Positions 1 through 9,700 of a DNA stretch of 64,000 nt are shown in pieces; within the stretch, counting starts at the first letter, position 1; every line of letters starts with the position of its first letter. Source of the stretch: Shewanella atlantica. Its GTDB lineage: Bacteria; Pseudomonadota; Gammaproteobacteria; Enterobacterales; Shewanellaceae. Where the stretch lies: the NCBI RefSeq assembly GCF_003966265.1, contig NZ_RXNV01000013.1:1-64000 (forward strand), written 5' to 3'. The translations under genes were made by a program, and so were the position numbers. The notes below the pieces were generated by a model, which saw only the letters and a program-made list of their open reading frames with translations, searched no databases and was not told where the DNA came from.

Positions 1-70
1 TTAGCTCAGTTGGTAGAGCAGTTGGCTTTTAACCAATTGGTCGAAGGTTCGAATCCTTCACGACCCACCA
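1..70 (+). tRNA. tRNA-Lys(UUU), 5' end cut by window edge
   Basis: The first 70 bases match copies 2 and 3 of the same tRNA exactly, lacking only the first six bases of the acceptor stem (GGGTCG), which lie left of the window. The anticodon loop reads CTTTTAA, so the anticodon is TTT for lysine. The T arm is GGTTCGAATCC and the genome encodes the 3' CCA. It is the first visible member of a tandem array. Confidence 0.95.
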
Positions 71-127
71 CTTCTTTGAAAGTGTACGATGCCTTCGTTA
101 GATTCAAAGCAAAAGTAACACTAAGAT

Positions 128-203
128 GGGTCGTTAGCTCAGTTGGTAGAGCAGTTGGCTTTTAACCAATTGGTCGAAGGTTCGAATCCTTCACGACCCA
201 CCA
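128..203 (+). tRNA. tRNA-Lys(UUU), intact copy
   Basis: A 76-base gene with acceptor stem GGGTCGT pairing with ACGACCC, D loop, anticodon stem TTGGC/ACCAA with loop CTTTTAA (anticodon TTT), T arm GGTTCGAATCC and an encoded CCA. It is identical to the next copy. It is separated from copy 1 by a 57-base spacer that is nearly repeated before copy 3, as expected for tandem duplication of a tRNA-plus-spacer unit. Confidence 0.97.
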
Positions 204-257
204 CTTCTTTGAAAGTGTACGATGTCTTCGTAGAATTCAAAGCGCAATACCAAGTAC

Positions 258-333
258 GGGTCGTTAGCTCAGTTGGTAGAGCAGTTGGCTTTTAACCAAT
301 TGGTCGAAGGTTCGAATCCTTCACGACCCACCA
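258..333 (+). tRNA. tRNA-Lys(UUU), intact copy
   Basis: Identical in sequence to the gene at 128-203, with every stem intact and CCA encoded. It is the last intact copy. The following copies carry foreign-looking sequence in the D and anticodon regions while keeping the T arm and 3' acceptor strand. Confidence 0.97.
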
Positions 334-416
334 CTTTGGTGGCATCCCTCAGTTTTACCCAGCCTGCTAAATAATCTCTCAAATAGAAATACTCTTCAAA
401 GCACAATACCAAGTAC

Positions 417-512
417 AGGTCGTTAGCTCAGTTGACTCTTTTAAAAACAACAGGCAGTTGGCTTTACTTTTTTAGCTATTGGTCGAAGGTTCGAATCCTT
501 CACGACCCACCA
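417..512 (+). pseudogene. decayed tRNA-Lys copy with D-loop and anticodon-loop replacements
   Basis: The 5' end (AGGTCGTTAGCTCAGTTG) and the last 30 or so bases, including T arm and CGACCCACCA, match the intact tRNA-Lys. The D loop is replaced by about 19 unrelated bases and the anticodon loop by about 12, giving 96 bases instead of 76. No normal anticodon stem can form and the first base pair is lost (G1 to A). It is unlikely to work as a tRNA, though the acceptor and T halves could still fold. Confidence 0.85.
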
Positions 513-618
513 CTTTGGTGGCATCCCTCAGTTTTATCCAGTTAATTCAATCCAGTTACAGACTCCTCATACAGAACAGCTATTTTAGTCGTTAGATTCA
601 AAGCGCAATACTAAGTAC

Positions 619-732
619 GGGTCGTTGGCTCAGTTGACTCTTTTAAAAACAACAGGCAGTTGGCTTTACTCTTACTCTCTTCTATTAAAAGCTGGCTATT
701 GGTCGAAGGTTCGAATCCTTAACGCCCCACCA
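619..732 (+). pseudogene. decayed tRNA-Lys copy, longer anticodon insertion
   Basis: It shares with the copy at 417-512 the same D-loop replacement (ACTCTTTTAAAAACAACAG). That places the replacement before the duplication, or points to gene conversion. The anticodon region is longer still, about 30 pyrimidine-rich bases. The 3' strand has changed from CGACCC to CGCCCC, so the acceptor stem is weakened. Total length is 114 bases. Confidence 0.82.
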
Positions 733-814
733 TTTTGGTGGCATCACTCAGTTTTATCCAGTTAATTCAAGCCTGCTAAATAATTCCACAGATAGAAATC
801 CCCTTAATAGCTAT

Positions 815-920
815 AGATCGTTAGCTCAATTGCTTCTAGTGATAGACAGGCTGTTGGCTTGGTTCACTCTCTTTATTCTATGTGGTTTCTTTTAGTCATT
901 GGCGAAGCTTCTGGTTCATC
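815..920 (+). pseudogene. highly decayed tRNA-Lys remnant
   Basis: The sequence aligns with the previous decayed copy: AGATCGTTAGCTCAATTG at the start, then CTGTTGGCTT, then a T-rich insertion, then ATTGGCGAAG. The T arm and acceptor 3' strand are no longer recognisable. The right boundary is approximate. It is the most degraded member of the series. Confidence 0.6.
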
Positions 921-1118
921 AGGATTCATCAATACCGAATATCTTAGTTTCAATTTCCCCTTCATATATTCTTACTGTTTTTACTTTTTCAGGCTACGAA
1001 TTGTCAATTAGGACATGCTGTAATACTTTTGATTGATAGACGTTTTGCTAATGTTGATTGCTTGTTAACTCCGTCATATTAATTTTGAAAAATAATATAA
1101 TGATGAGGGAGATAAACA

Positions 1119-2261
1119 ATGAAACATGCAAACTTAAGCCTTGTAGCCGTTGCGACTATGTTGGCTGTAAGTGTGAGTGCACAAGCTGGTGATACAGAGT
1201 TCAAATTTGGTGGATATGTAAAAACGGACGTCATGTTCAGTGATTACAGTAATGGAGCCCCGGATTCTGGAAATCTATCCAGACAGTTCTATGTTCCCGG
1301 AACAATATATGGTGTCAGCGATAACGGTGAGCAAGTTGTCGATTTTCAGGCCCGCGAGTCACGTTTTAACTTCAAAACCAGCACTGATCTTGATGGTCAT
1401 AAGTTAAGTGGGTTCATCGAGCTTGATTTTATGACTCATGCAGATGGTAATGAGCGTGTTTCAAATAGTTACTCTCCTCGAATTCGTCATGCCATTGTCA
1501 GTTTCGATAACTGGACAGTGGGTCAGACCTGGAGTACGTTCCAAAACCCCGGCGCGCTTCCTGAGAACTTAGATTTTGTCGGCGCGGCTGAAGGTACGCC
1601 GTTTGTGCGTCAGTCTTTGGTTCGCTATACCAATGGTGGCTTCCAGTTTGCGGTAGAGAACCCAGAGACTACTGTTACTCCATTTGAGGGCGGTTCACGC
1701 ATCACCAGTGGCAGTGGCATGGTTCCGGATTTTGTTGCTCGCTATAATTTTAAAACAGAGGGGGGCGCTAAATTCACCGTTGCCGGTTTAGCGAGGCAAT
1801 TGAACATAGAAAAAGATGAACTGGATACCCAGGAGATGGGTTATGGGGTTAGTTTTACCGGTGTGATTCCGGTTGGTAGTGACGATATCAAACTTTCAGC
1901 GACAGCTGGTGACGGTATGGGCCGCTATATGGCACTTAACTATGCAAATGCAGGTGTCATAGATGAAAATGGTGATATTCAGACCATCAGCTCCTACGGT
2001 GGTTTTGCTTCATATCGCCATTGGTGGAATGATAAGTGGCGTTCAAGTTTCACCGTTTCAGGTTTTAAAGCCGATAATGATGTGGCGTTAACCGGCGGTG
2101 CAGTGAATGAAGAGTCCTATTCAGGTTACGTGAACTTGCTCTATTCACCGGTGAAACCTATGACTGTCGGTGTTGAGTATATGTATGCTGAAAACACTAA
2201 GCAAAATGGCGATAGCGGTGAGCTAAATCGAGTGATTTTCTCGGTAAAATACGTGTTATAA
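1119..2261 (+). CDS. DcaP-like outer-membrane porin
   Basis: A 380-residue protein with a Sec signal peptide (about residues 1-23, cleavage after AQA). The mature part is rich in alternating polar and hydrophobic strands and ends in VKYVL, as beta-barrel proteins do. The opening segment (FKFGGYVKTDVMF) and the motif around GQTWSTFQ resemble DcaP-family trimeric porins, which pass small organic acids and sulfonates across the outer membrane. The start is supported by GAGGGAG a few bases upstream. It stands alone between the tRNA array and a strong terminator. The substrate cannot be told from sequence. Confidence 0.8.
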   Translation: MKHANLSLVAVATMLAVSVSAQAGDTEFKFGGYVKTDVMFSDYSNGAPDSGNLSRQFYVPGTIYGVSDNGEQVVDFQARESRFNFKTSTDLDGHKLSGFIELDFMTHADGNERVSNSYSPRIRHAIVSFDNWTVGQTWSTFQNPGALPENLDFVGAAEGTPFVRQSLVRYTNGGFQFAVENPETTVTPFEGGSRITSGSGMVPDFVARYNFKTEGGAKFTVAGLARQLNIEKDELDTQEMGYGVSFTGVIPVGSDDIKLSATAGDGMGRYMALNYANAGVIDENGDIQTISSYGGFASYRHWWNDKWRSSFTVSGFKADNDVALTGGAVNEESYSGYVNLLYSPVKPMTVGVEYMYAENTKQNGDSGELNRVIFSVKYVL

Positions 2262-2273
2262 ATTTGTACCATT

Positions 2274-2303
2274 AAAAAAGGAGGCTTAGGCCTCCTTTTT
2301 TAT
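2274..2303 (+). terminator. rho-independent terminator of the porin gene
   Basis: Inverted repeat AAGGAGGCTTAGGCCTCCTT followed by a run of T. It lies 13 bases after the porin stop codon. Flanking A and T runs would let it act from both sides. Confidence 0.85.
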
Positions 2304-2349
2304 TTAACAGCTCCAATCAGCTTTGTGCTATTGGAGTTAGTTACAAGCG

Positions 2350-2619
2350 TTATGCAGGTTGTGTCAGAAGTTGGTTTTCTCTAACAAACTGTTCGAATTC
2401 GGTGCAGCCACCTACGTGCTCTTTATCGACGAAAATTTGCGGAACAGTCTCTACGGGCTTACCTACCGTCTTTTCAAGATCTGCCTTGCTGATCCCTTCG
2501 GCATGAATATCGACATACTTGAATTTAAAGTCTTCTCGAGCTTCAACAAGTTGTTCTGAAAGTTGTACCGCTCTAACACAGTATGGGCAGCCTGGACGGC
2601 CAAAAATTACGACAAACAT
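2350..2619 (-). CDS. grxA: glutaredoxin 1 (GrxA family)
   Basis: An 89-residue thiol-disulfide oxidoreductase of the cytosol. The active site CPYC is at about residues 11-14, the cis-proline motif TVPQIF follows, and the GGCTEFE segment binds glutathione. I chose the ATG giving MFVVIFGRPGC because AGGAG lies six bases upstream (minus strand) and the length then matches GrxA. An in-frame upstream start at 2676 would add 19 unconserved residues. It would reduce ribonucleotide reductase and protein disulfides using glutathione. It lies 62 bases after radD and may share its transcript. Confidence 0.92.
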   Translation of the reverse strand: MFVVIFGRPGCPYCVRAVQLSEQLVEAREDFKFKYVDIHAEGISKADLEKTVGKPVETVPQIFVDKEHVGGCTEFEQFVRENQLLTQPA

Positions 2620-2681
2620 ATTTGCTCCTGAGAATTTATACGCGTACTTTATACCACAGGAGAAGCATATTTGCATATTCT

Positions 2682-4424
2682 CTAATGATTAAACTTATTC
2701 TCAACCTGATAACGGCCCTGATAATCGAAGAATGTTTCGATTAAATCCCATCGTTTCTTGTTCTGTTTCAGGAGTAATAAGTCGGGTTTTCTGAATTGAT
2801 GAGCCGCCGCAATGACCTGTTCAGCATTTTTATATTGTTCATGCTTCAATCCAGGAGTACGAGTATGTGTCAGAACGAAGAGGGCGTAGAAGGCTCGGAT
2901 TTGTGCCTTAGACTGTAAACTGAAATATTGGCAATAGTCATTGCCATCGATATCTATGTAACGAACCTTTAATTTATCCGCTTCATTTTCCAGCAACATC
3001 GTCTGGCACTTAAAAAGGTGATGGTGTTTTTGCTGTAAAACTTCTTTCAAGCGCTTGTCGGGATCGATTAACATCGAGTCGCATTGGTGGCAAATTTTTG
3101 CTGCAATATCATTTTCTTCGCCACAATTAGGACAGGCTTTAGATCTGAAGCGGAAGTCACACTGAGTTTTATTACCTTTATGCTCAATTAATGCCTGACA
3201 TCGGCGTCCAAAGTGCTCAACGATATCGCCATCTTCATCGACGATTCCCCAGAAAATATTGGCAAAGTCACAAACGGGGCAGTGAACTTGTACGGGGACA
3301 CTCTTGCTGTTGGGCTTGTTTTGTCCCACCTCAGGAAAATAGAGATCGTAACCATTGGCTGCATAATCGATGATCAGACATTCATCTTTTCCCTCACAGA
3401 TCCTAAGTCCTCTGCCGACCATCTGCTGAAATAAGCTAACCGAGGCGGTAGGCCTTAAAATGGCGATAAGATCCACATGAGGAGCATCGAAACCTGTGGT
3501 CAGTACGGCTACATTGACGAGATACTTTATTTTTCTCTCCTTGAAATCACAGATAATCTCGTCTCTGTCTACAGTTTTAGTGTCGGCAGTTATGAGGGCT
3601 GCCGTCTCGTGCACTAGATGTTTCATTATCTCTTGTGCATGGCGAACTGTGGCGGCAAAGATAATGACCCCTTGTCTGCTGGCTCCTATCTCAATGAGTT
3701 GTTTAACAATGGCCGTAGTGGCGCGTCCACAGTGACTGAGTAGATCATTGACCTCTTTTTCCCGGTATTCTCCAGTGGATGACGCTTTTAATTCACTAAA
3801 ATCGTACTGTACCGATAACCCATCGAACACCTTGGGCTTGCTGAGGTAGCCTTGTTTAATCAATGGACGCATAGGCAGTTCAAAAATGCACTGTTGAAAT
3901 ACCGCTTTATCAGGGTTACCCATTTTTCCGTGATAATGTTGGTGATATATCCAGCCTCTGTCCAAACGGTATGGGGTCGCAGTGAGGCCTAATAGCCTTA
4001 TTTTGGGGTTTTGTGTGCTCAGGTGGGACAGGAGTTGTTGATATTGACTATCGGTTTCTGAGCTTACCCTGTGGCATTCATCGATTATCACTAAAGAGAA
4101 TGCTTCATTGAACTGCTGCGGTGCTCTCACAGCGGACTGAATGCTGGCCACCACGGTCTTATTCTTCGTCGATTTTTGGTTAAGCCCGGCAGAGTAGATA
4201 CTGGCCTCAGCCGTGAGTAATCCTACTTTTTCGGCATTTTGAGCCACTAATTCTTTTACATGAGTTAATACCAGCACCCGGCCATTGGCTATTCGAGCTA
4301 ATTCGGCAATGACAATACTTTTTCCGGAACCTGTCGGCAGGACTAATACTGCCGAGTTAGTACTTTTTTTAAAGTGGTTGACTGCCGAGTCGACGGCTTG
4401 TTGTTGGTAATCTCTTAACTGCAC
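2682..4424 (-). CDS. radD: superfamily 2 helicase RadD (YejH)
   Basis: A 580-residue ATP-dependent DNA helicase-like protein. Visible motifs are Walker A PTGSGKS (about residues 30-36), DECH box IIDECHR, LLGLTATPYR (motif III region) and motif VI QQMVGRGLR. It carries C-terminal cysteine pairs (CPVC, CPNC, CHQC) forming zinc-finger-like elements. Length and sequence closely track E. coli RadD, which aids repair of double-strand breaks with RecA and SSB. The start MQLRDYQQQA fits the family. A run of nine G lies about 50 bases upstream, in the likely promoter region. Confidence 0.92.
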   Translation of the reverse strand: MQLRDYQQQAVDSAVNHFKKSTNSAVLVLPTGSGKSIVIAELARIANGRVLVLTHVKELVAQNAEKVGLLTAEASIYSAGLNQKSTKNKTVVASIQSAVRAPQQFNEAFSLVIIDECHRVSSETDSQYQQLLSHLSTQNPKIRLLGLTATPYRLDRGWIYHQHYHGKMGNPDKAVFQQCIFELPMRPLIKQGYLSKPKVFDGLSVQYDFSELKASSTGEYREKEVNDLLSHCGRATTAIVKQLIEIGASRQGVIIFAATVRHAQEIMKHLVHETAALITADTKTVDRDEIICDFKERKIKYLVNVAVLTTGFDAPHVDLIAILRPTASVSLFQQMVGRGLRICEGKDECLIIDYAANGYDLYFPEVGQNKPNSKSVPVQVHCPVCDFANIFWGIVDEDGDIVEHFGRRCQALIEHKGNKTQCDFRFRSKACPNCGEENDIAAKICHQCDSMLIDPDKRLKEVLQQKHHHLFKCQTMLLENEADKLKVRYIDIDGNDYCQYFSLQSKAQIRAFYALFVLTHTRTPGLKHEQYKNAEQVIAAAHQFRKPDLLLLKQNKKRWDLIETFFDYQGRYQVENKFNH

Positions 4425-4592
4425 GTAGAGCCTAATAGGTTTAATCTTTCAGGGATAGAGAATAACAGTGACAAGGGGGGGGGATCTATAGTTAGCTTAG
4501 GAGACAACAGGAAGAAGAGTGCAGCTTGTTCAGCAAAGCGACTGGTTAGTAGTTGATGTTCTTTTTGAGGGAAGAGTTATTGATGGAGTAAG

Positions 4593-4637
4593 TTAAAAAA
4601 AGCCCCTTATCTGTTACTGCTGATAGATAAGGGGCTA
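4593..4637 (-). terminator. terminator of acs
   Basis: Long hairpin AGCCCCTTATCT/AGATAAGGGGCT with a T run on the minus strand (A run 4594-4601 on the plus strand). It lies just beyond the acs stop codon. Confidence 0.9.
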
Positions 4638-4654
4638 GTGGGAGTACTTTTGGC

Positions 4655-6607
4655 TTATTCGCTACGGTTAAGTCTGGACTCAATTAAGGTGTCGATAACT
4701 GCCGGATCGGCCAGTGTCGATGAGTCTCCGAGATTTGTGACCTCATTGGCAGCAATTTTACGGAGGAATCGACGCATAATCTTACCCGAACGAGTTTTGG
4801 GCAAACCGCCAGCCCATTGGATTAGATCGGGCGTTGCTAAAGCGCCAATTTCTTTACGTACCCACTTTCTGAGATCCTGACGAAGTTCTTCAGTTTCGGT
4901 TGTCCCCTTAGTTAAGGTGACGTAGGCATAGATACCTTGACCCTTAATATCGTGGGGGTAGCCAACAACGGCAGCTTCGGCTACGTCTTCATGTGCCACT
5001 AATGCACTTTCGACTTCTGCTGTACCGAGTCTGTGGCCCGATACGTTAATCACATCATCGACGCGACCGGTGATCCAGTAATAACCATCTTCATCTCTTC
5101 GTGCACCGTCGCCTGTGAAGTACATGCCACGGAACGTCTTGAAGTAGGTGAGGGCAAATCTGTCGTGATCCCCATAAACGGTTCGCATCTGTCCGGGCCA
5201 GGAGTCCAGGATCACTAAGTTACCTTCGGTTGCCCCGTCGATTATATTCCCCATGTTATCAACCAGAGCAGGTTGAACGCCGAAGAAAGGACGAGTTGCA
5301 GAACCGGGCTTAGTATCGGTAGCACCTGGTAGTGGGCTGATCAAAATGCCACCGGTTTCTGTTTGCCACCAGGTATCGACAATCGGGCAATGTTCATGAC
5401 CGATGACTTCGTTATACCAACGCCACGCTTCAGGGTTAATTGGTTCGCCGACGGAGCCCATGATGCGTAATGAACTGCCATCGAAATTTGCAAACTGCTC
5501 TTTACCTTCAGCCATCAATGCGCGAATGAGTGTAGGCGCAGTATAGAGGATATTGACCTTATGACGGTCAACCATCTCACCCAGGCGAGCAGGCGTTGGG
5601 TAATTTGGCACACCTTCGTGGATAAGGACGGTTGCGCCATTAGCCAGAGGGCCATACACCATATAAGAGTGACCGGTGATCCAGCCCACATCGGCGGTAC
5701 ACCAATAGACTTCACCGTCTTTATAATCGAAAACATATTCGTGTGTCATGGCGGCGTAAACCATGTAACCGCCAGTCGTATGTAGAACACCCTTTGGGTT
5801 GCCGGTTGAACCTGAGGTGTAAAGTAAAAATAGCGGGTCTTCGGCGCCCATCTCTTCAGGGATACAGTGCTCGGAAGCAGTATCCATCAGTGATTCCCAC
5901 TTAATGTCACGACCTTCGACCCAGTTTACGTCACCGCCTGTACGTTCCAGAACAATGACCTTTTCAACACAGTCTACATCCGGATGAGATAAGGCTTCGT
6001 CTATGTTAGCCTTCAGCGGGATGATGCGTCCGGCCCGAACGCCTTCATCTGCAGTGATAACGACCTTAGATTTACCGTCAATCACACGTGATGCGATGGA
6101 GTCAGGTGAGAAGCCGCCAAAAACAACGGAGTGGACGGCACCAATACGTGCACACGCCAACATGACGACAGCGGCTTCAGGCACCATAGGCATATAAACC
6201 GTTACAACGTCACCACGTCTTACGCCTTGGCTACGTAGTGCGTTAGCAAACTTACATACATCAGAGTGAAGTTCGCCATAAGTAATTGTACGTTGATCTT
6301 TCGCGTCATCACCTTCCCAGATAATGGCGACTTTATCTGAGTGTTTCTCCAGATGTCTGTCTAAGCAGTTCGCTGAGGCATTAAGAGTGCCGTCATAGAA
6401 CCAATTAATAGAGAGGTTATGATCGTCGAAAGAGGTTTTCTTGATCTTTGTATAAGGCTTAATCCAATCGATGCGTTGCCCGTGTTCTCTCCAGAAACCT
6501 TCAGGGTTAACAATCGACTCTTGATACATCTTTTTATATTTTTCTTCGTTTATATGTGCGTTTTCAGCGATTTCGCTAGAAACTTTGTAGAGAGACTGCG
6601 TGCTCAT
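4655..6607 (-). CDS. acs: acetyl-CoA synthetase (AMP-forming)
   Basis: A 650-residue enzyme that activates acetate to acetyl-CoA through acetyl-AMP. The adenylate-forming signature [12 protein letters not shown] is at about residues 265-276. The A8 hinge [14 protein letters not shown] is present, and so is the C-terminal [11 protein letters not shown], whose lysine at 609 is the conserved catalytic residue and acetylation target. Length matches the family. It is transcribed divergently from the crbS sensor gene, 176 bases away, and the region between them carries a TAGAC-N4-GTCTA dyad. Control by CrbSR, as known in Vibrio, is therefore likely. Confidence 0.97.
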   Translation of the reverse strand: MSTQSLYKVSSEIAENAHINEEKYKKMYQESIVNPEGFWREHGQRIDWIKPYTKIKKTSFDDHNLSINWFYDGTLNASANCLDRHLEKHSDKVAIIWEGDDAKDQRTITYGELHSDVCKFANALRSQGVRRGDVVTVYMPMVPEAAVVMLACARIGAVHSVVFGGFSPDSIASRVIDGKSKVVITADEGVRAGRIIPLKANIDEALSHPDVDCVEKVIVLERTGGDVNWVEGRDIKWESLMDTASEHCIPEEMGAEDPLFLLYTSGSTGNPKGVLHTTGGYMVYAAMTHEYVFDYKDGEVYWCTADVGWITGHSYMVYGPLANGATVLIHEGVPNYPTPARLGEMVDRHKVNILYTAPTLIRALMAEGKEQFANFDGSSLRIMGSVGEPINPEAWRWYNEVIGHEHCPIVDTWWQTETGGILISPLPGATDTKPGSATRPFFGVQPALVDNMGNIIDGATEGNLVILDSWPGQMRTVYGDHDRFALTYFKTFRGMYFTGDGARRDEDGYYWITGRVDDVINVSGHRLGTAEVESALVAHEDVAEAAVVGYPHDIKGQGIYAYVTLTKGTTETEELRQDLRKWVRKEIGALATPDLIQWAGGLPKTRSGKIMRRFLRKIAANEVTNLGDSSTLADPAVIDTLIESRLNRSE

Positions 6608-6671
6608 TGGGCTTCCCTTAATCTAATAATGCGTAACTGAAGTATGGAGTCTCAGGGGCTACTAGCTCTAT

Positions 6672-6685
6672 TAGACCTTGGTCTA
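6672..6685. promoter_or_regulatory. candidate CrbR operator between acs and crbS
   Basis: A perfect 14-base palindrome TAGACCTTGGTCTA lies 65-78 bases upstream of the acs start and about 100 upstream of crbS. The same half sites with the same four-base gap (TAGAC-N4-GTCTA) recur upstream of crbR at 13299. The shared motif is seen directly. Binding by CrbR is inference. Confidence 0.5.
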
Positions 6686-6783
6686 GTGCTAAAATTCTCT
6701 TTGTTTTTAGGCTGTTGTAAGACATTAGTTTGCTAGATTTAATTCTTTTTTTGACGCACAATGGAATAAAAAAAGAGAATGTT

Positions 6784-9700
6784 ATGAATTTGACCATTTT
6801 TGTGGGCGTGATTGCCGTGCTTTATGTTTTCCTGCTCTTCCTATTGGCTTGGGGAGCAGAGCGCTGGTTTAGTCGTATCACAAAGAAGTTACAGGTGTGG
6901 ATTTATGGTCTGAGCTTGGCAGTTTATTGCTCCTCCTGGAGCTTTTTGGGAACCGTAGGTCAATCTGCGCAAGATCTTTGGTCTTTTTTGCCCATTTTTA
7001 TAGGGCCTATTCTTATTTTCACCCTGGGGTTTGGTTTACTTAGAAAGATGGTTATCGTCTCTAAGGCGCATAACATTACCTCTGTTGCCGATTTTATTGC
7101 CGCAAGATATGGAAAATCTCAACTATTAGCGGCTATCGTCACCTTGATTGCACTGTTCGGCATCATGCCTTATATCGCACTGCAGCTAAAAGCCATGGTG
7201 TTTAGTCTCAACTTGTTTCAACCCGAGACCTCTCCCTACGATGGCGCCAAAGTCTCCTTAATCATCACCGCAGTACTGGCTATGTTTGCCATTTTATTCG
7301 GCACCCGAAAGCTGGATGCGACCGAACATAACCCCGGCATGATGTTGGCGATTGCCTTCGAATCACTGGTGAAGCTGGCAGCATTCCTCATTGTTGGAGT
7401 GGTGATAAGTTTTGGTTTCTTCGATGGCTTCGGTGATATCTGGCAACAGGCCAGTGAGCGAAGCTTAATCAGTGAGCCCGTATTGCGGGTCGAGTCATTA
7501 ATGCCGCAACTTCTGGTTGGTATAGCAGCATTCCTCTGTATGCCCCGTCAGTTCCATGTGATGATGGTCGAGTGTATCGATGAGAACAATTTATTAAGAG
7601 CTCGCTGGATATTTCCGGTTTATCTACTCCTGTTTGGTCTGTTTGTTGCGCCTCTGGCATTAGCTGGGAAATTAATTCTGGGTGATAGTGTTGCAGCCGA
7701 TACCTACGTGATAAACCTGCCATTGGCACTGGATCAGCCTGTGCTGGCCATTATCGCCTTGCTTGGAACCCTGTCTGCTGCAACGGGTATGGTGATCGTT
7801 GCTGTTGTGACAATCAGTGTGATGGTGAGTAATGAATGGCTTGTGCCGGTCATGCTACGTACAGGCAAGATTAAAGAGAAGAATTTCAGTCAGTTTTCTC
7901 AATTTCTATTCAATGCCAGACGCCTGTCTATCATCATTATCTTGGGGCTTGGTTATTTCAGTTATCTGTCATTTATGGACAGTGATTCCCTCTCAGGACT
8001 TGGAATGTTGTCCTTTGGTGCTTTTGCCCAACTCGCTCCGGCATTAATTGGTGGCATGTACTGGAAAAACGGTAATCGCTCCGGCGTCTTATTAGGTCTG
8101 GCTGTAGGCTTCGGACTCTGGTGTTATATCTTGTTAAAAGGTGCGAGTGATGCATCTGGGGTCTTTAGTAATGATTTTGGATTGCTCGAATCAATCAATC
8201 CCAATGTCAGAGATATTTTAACGGCGTTGTTGGCCAATTTGGCCTGCTATGTACTTGGCTCTATCTGGTTCAGGGCTGGTGTGGCCGAGCGTATGCAGGC
8301 CAGTGCATTTGTAGCGCCGGGCGAGTTAAAGAGCAATACCAATAGAAAAGGTTCGCCGGTTTCACAACAAGACCTATTGATCCTGGCCAGTCGTTTCGTG
8401 AGTCCAACCCGCGCTTACGAAAGTTTTTCACGATTTTCAGATGAGGCAGTAAAGAGTGACAGTTGGCATAAAGCTGCGCCGCCTGAGCTCATAGCTCATA
8501 CAGAACATATGTTGGCCGGTGTTTTAGGGGGCTCAAGTGCCTCTTTGGTGATGGACTCTGTACAGCAGGGGCGCGATCTGGCGCTCGATGAAGTATTCAG
8601 CTTAGTGGATGAAGCCTCCTCAAAAATTATCTTAAGCCAGGATATGCTCAGAGGTGCGATTGAACATGCATATGAAGGCATGAGTGTGGTAGATAAGGAT
8701 TTGAACCTGGTTGCATGGAATCATAAGTATTCTGAGTTGTATCAATACCCTGAATCATTTTTGCAGGAAGGTATGCCAATCAGCGATGTTGTGCGCTTTA
8801 ATGCTGCCCGTGGATTCTGTGGCGTCGGTAATGTTGAGGCTAAAGTGCTCAAGCGCGTTCAACATATGCGTAATGGTACGCCTCATGTTTCTGAGCGTGA
8901 ACGAAAAGATGGCAAAGTGATCAAGATCCAGGGTAACCCAATGCCCGGCGGTGGCTTTGTGATGACATTTACCGATATTACTCAATATCGCGAGCATGCC
9001 AAAGCCTTGCAAGAGGTCAATGATACCTTAGAAGCCAGAGTGAAAGAGCGTACCTATGAGCTGGCTATGTTAAACAGTCAGTTATTAGAGGCCAAGGCGC
9101 AGGAGGAGATGGCAAATGCGTCTAAGAGTAAATTTTTGGCGGCTGTGGGTCATGATCTGATGCAACCCCTCAATGCGGCACGTCTATTTACGGCATCGCT
9201 TTCTCAATATCCTAATCTGGATCAAGAGGGAAAGAAGACACTGTCACATGTTAACAGCTCTTTGAAGATCGCCGGGGAGTTGCTCACCGATCTACTCGAC
9301 ATATCTAAGTTAGACTCGGGGACAGTCGAGGTAAATAGACGCGACTTTGCGGTGTCTGAGTTGCTCGATGGTCTGTCCGTGGAGTTTGCAGCTATGGCTA
9401 AAGATAGCCAAATCAAATTCCATATGGTGCCATGTAGCGCAACCATCAATTCAGATTTAAGCCTGCTGCGACGCGTATTGCAGAATTTTTTAACCAATGC
9501 TTACCGATATGCACGGGGAAGCCGGGTGCTGTTTGGTTGTCGCTACCGCGGCAATGAACTGGAGATCCAGGTGCTGGATACCGGCTGTGGTATTGATGAA
9601 AAAGAGACACAAGAGATATTCAAAGAGTTTAAACGGTTAGATAATCCAAACAGTAAAAGTGTGAGTGGATTGGGCTTGGGGCTGGCTATTGCGGATAGGA

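Larger units (their letters stand above)
334..814 (+). repeat. spacer repeats of the tRNA-Lys array
   Basis: After the third, fourth and fifth tRNA-like copies the spacer begins the same way: TTTGGTGGCATC (334-, 513-, 733-) followed by CTCAGTTTTA. Further shared blocks are GCCTGCTAAATAAT (362- and 772-) and CAATACCAAGTAC or CAATACTAAGTAC just before the next copy. The duplicated unit was therefore tRNA plus spacer. No protein-coding gene is seen here. The stretch 921-1118 is AT-rich and holds only the presumed promoter region of the porin gene. Confidence 0.75.

Noticed and set aside
417-732. Functional tRNAs containing introns
   Set aside because: Bacterial tRNA introns are group I or II introns in the anticodon; these replacements are too short, also hit the D loop, and do not leave a mature tRNA on removal.
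2359-2559. 66-codon plus-strand ORF over grxA
   Set aside because: A shadow frame antisense to a clearly conserved glutaredoxin gene.
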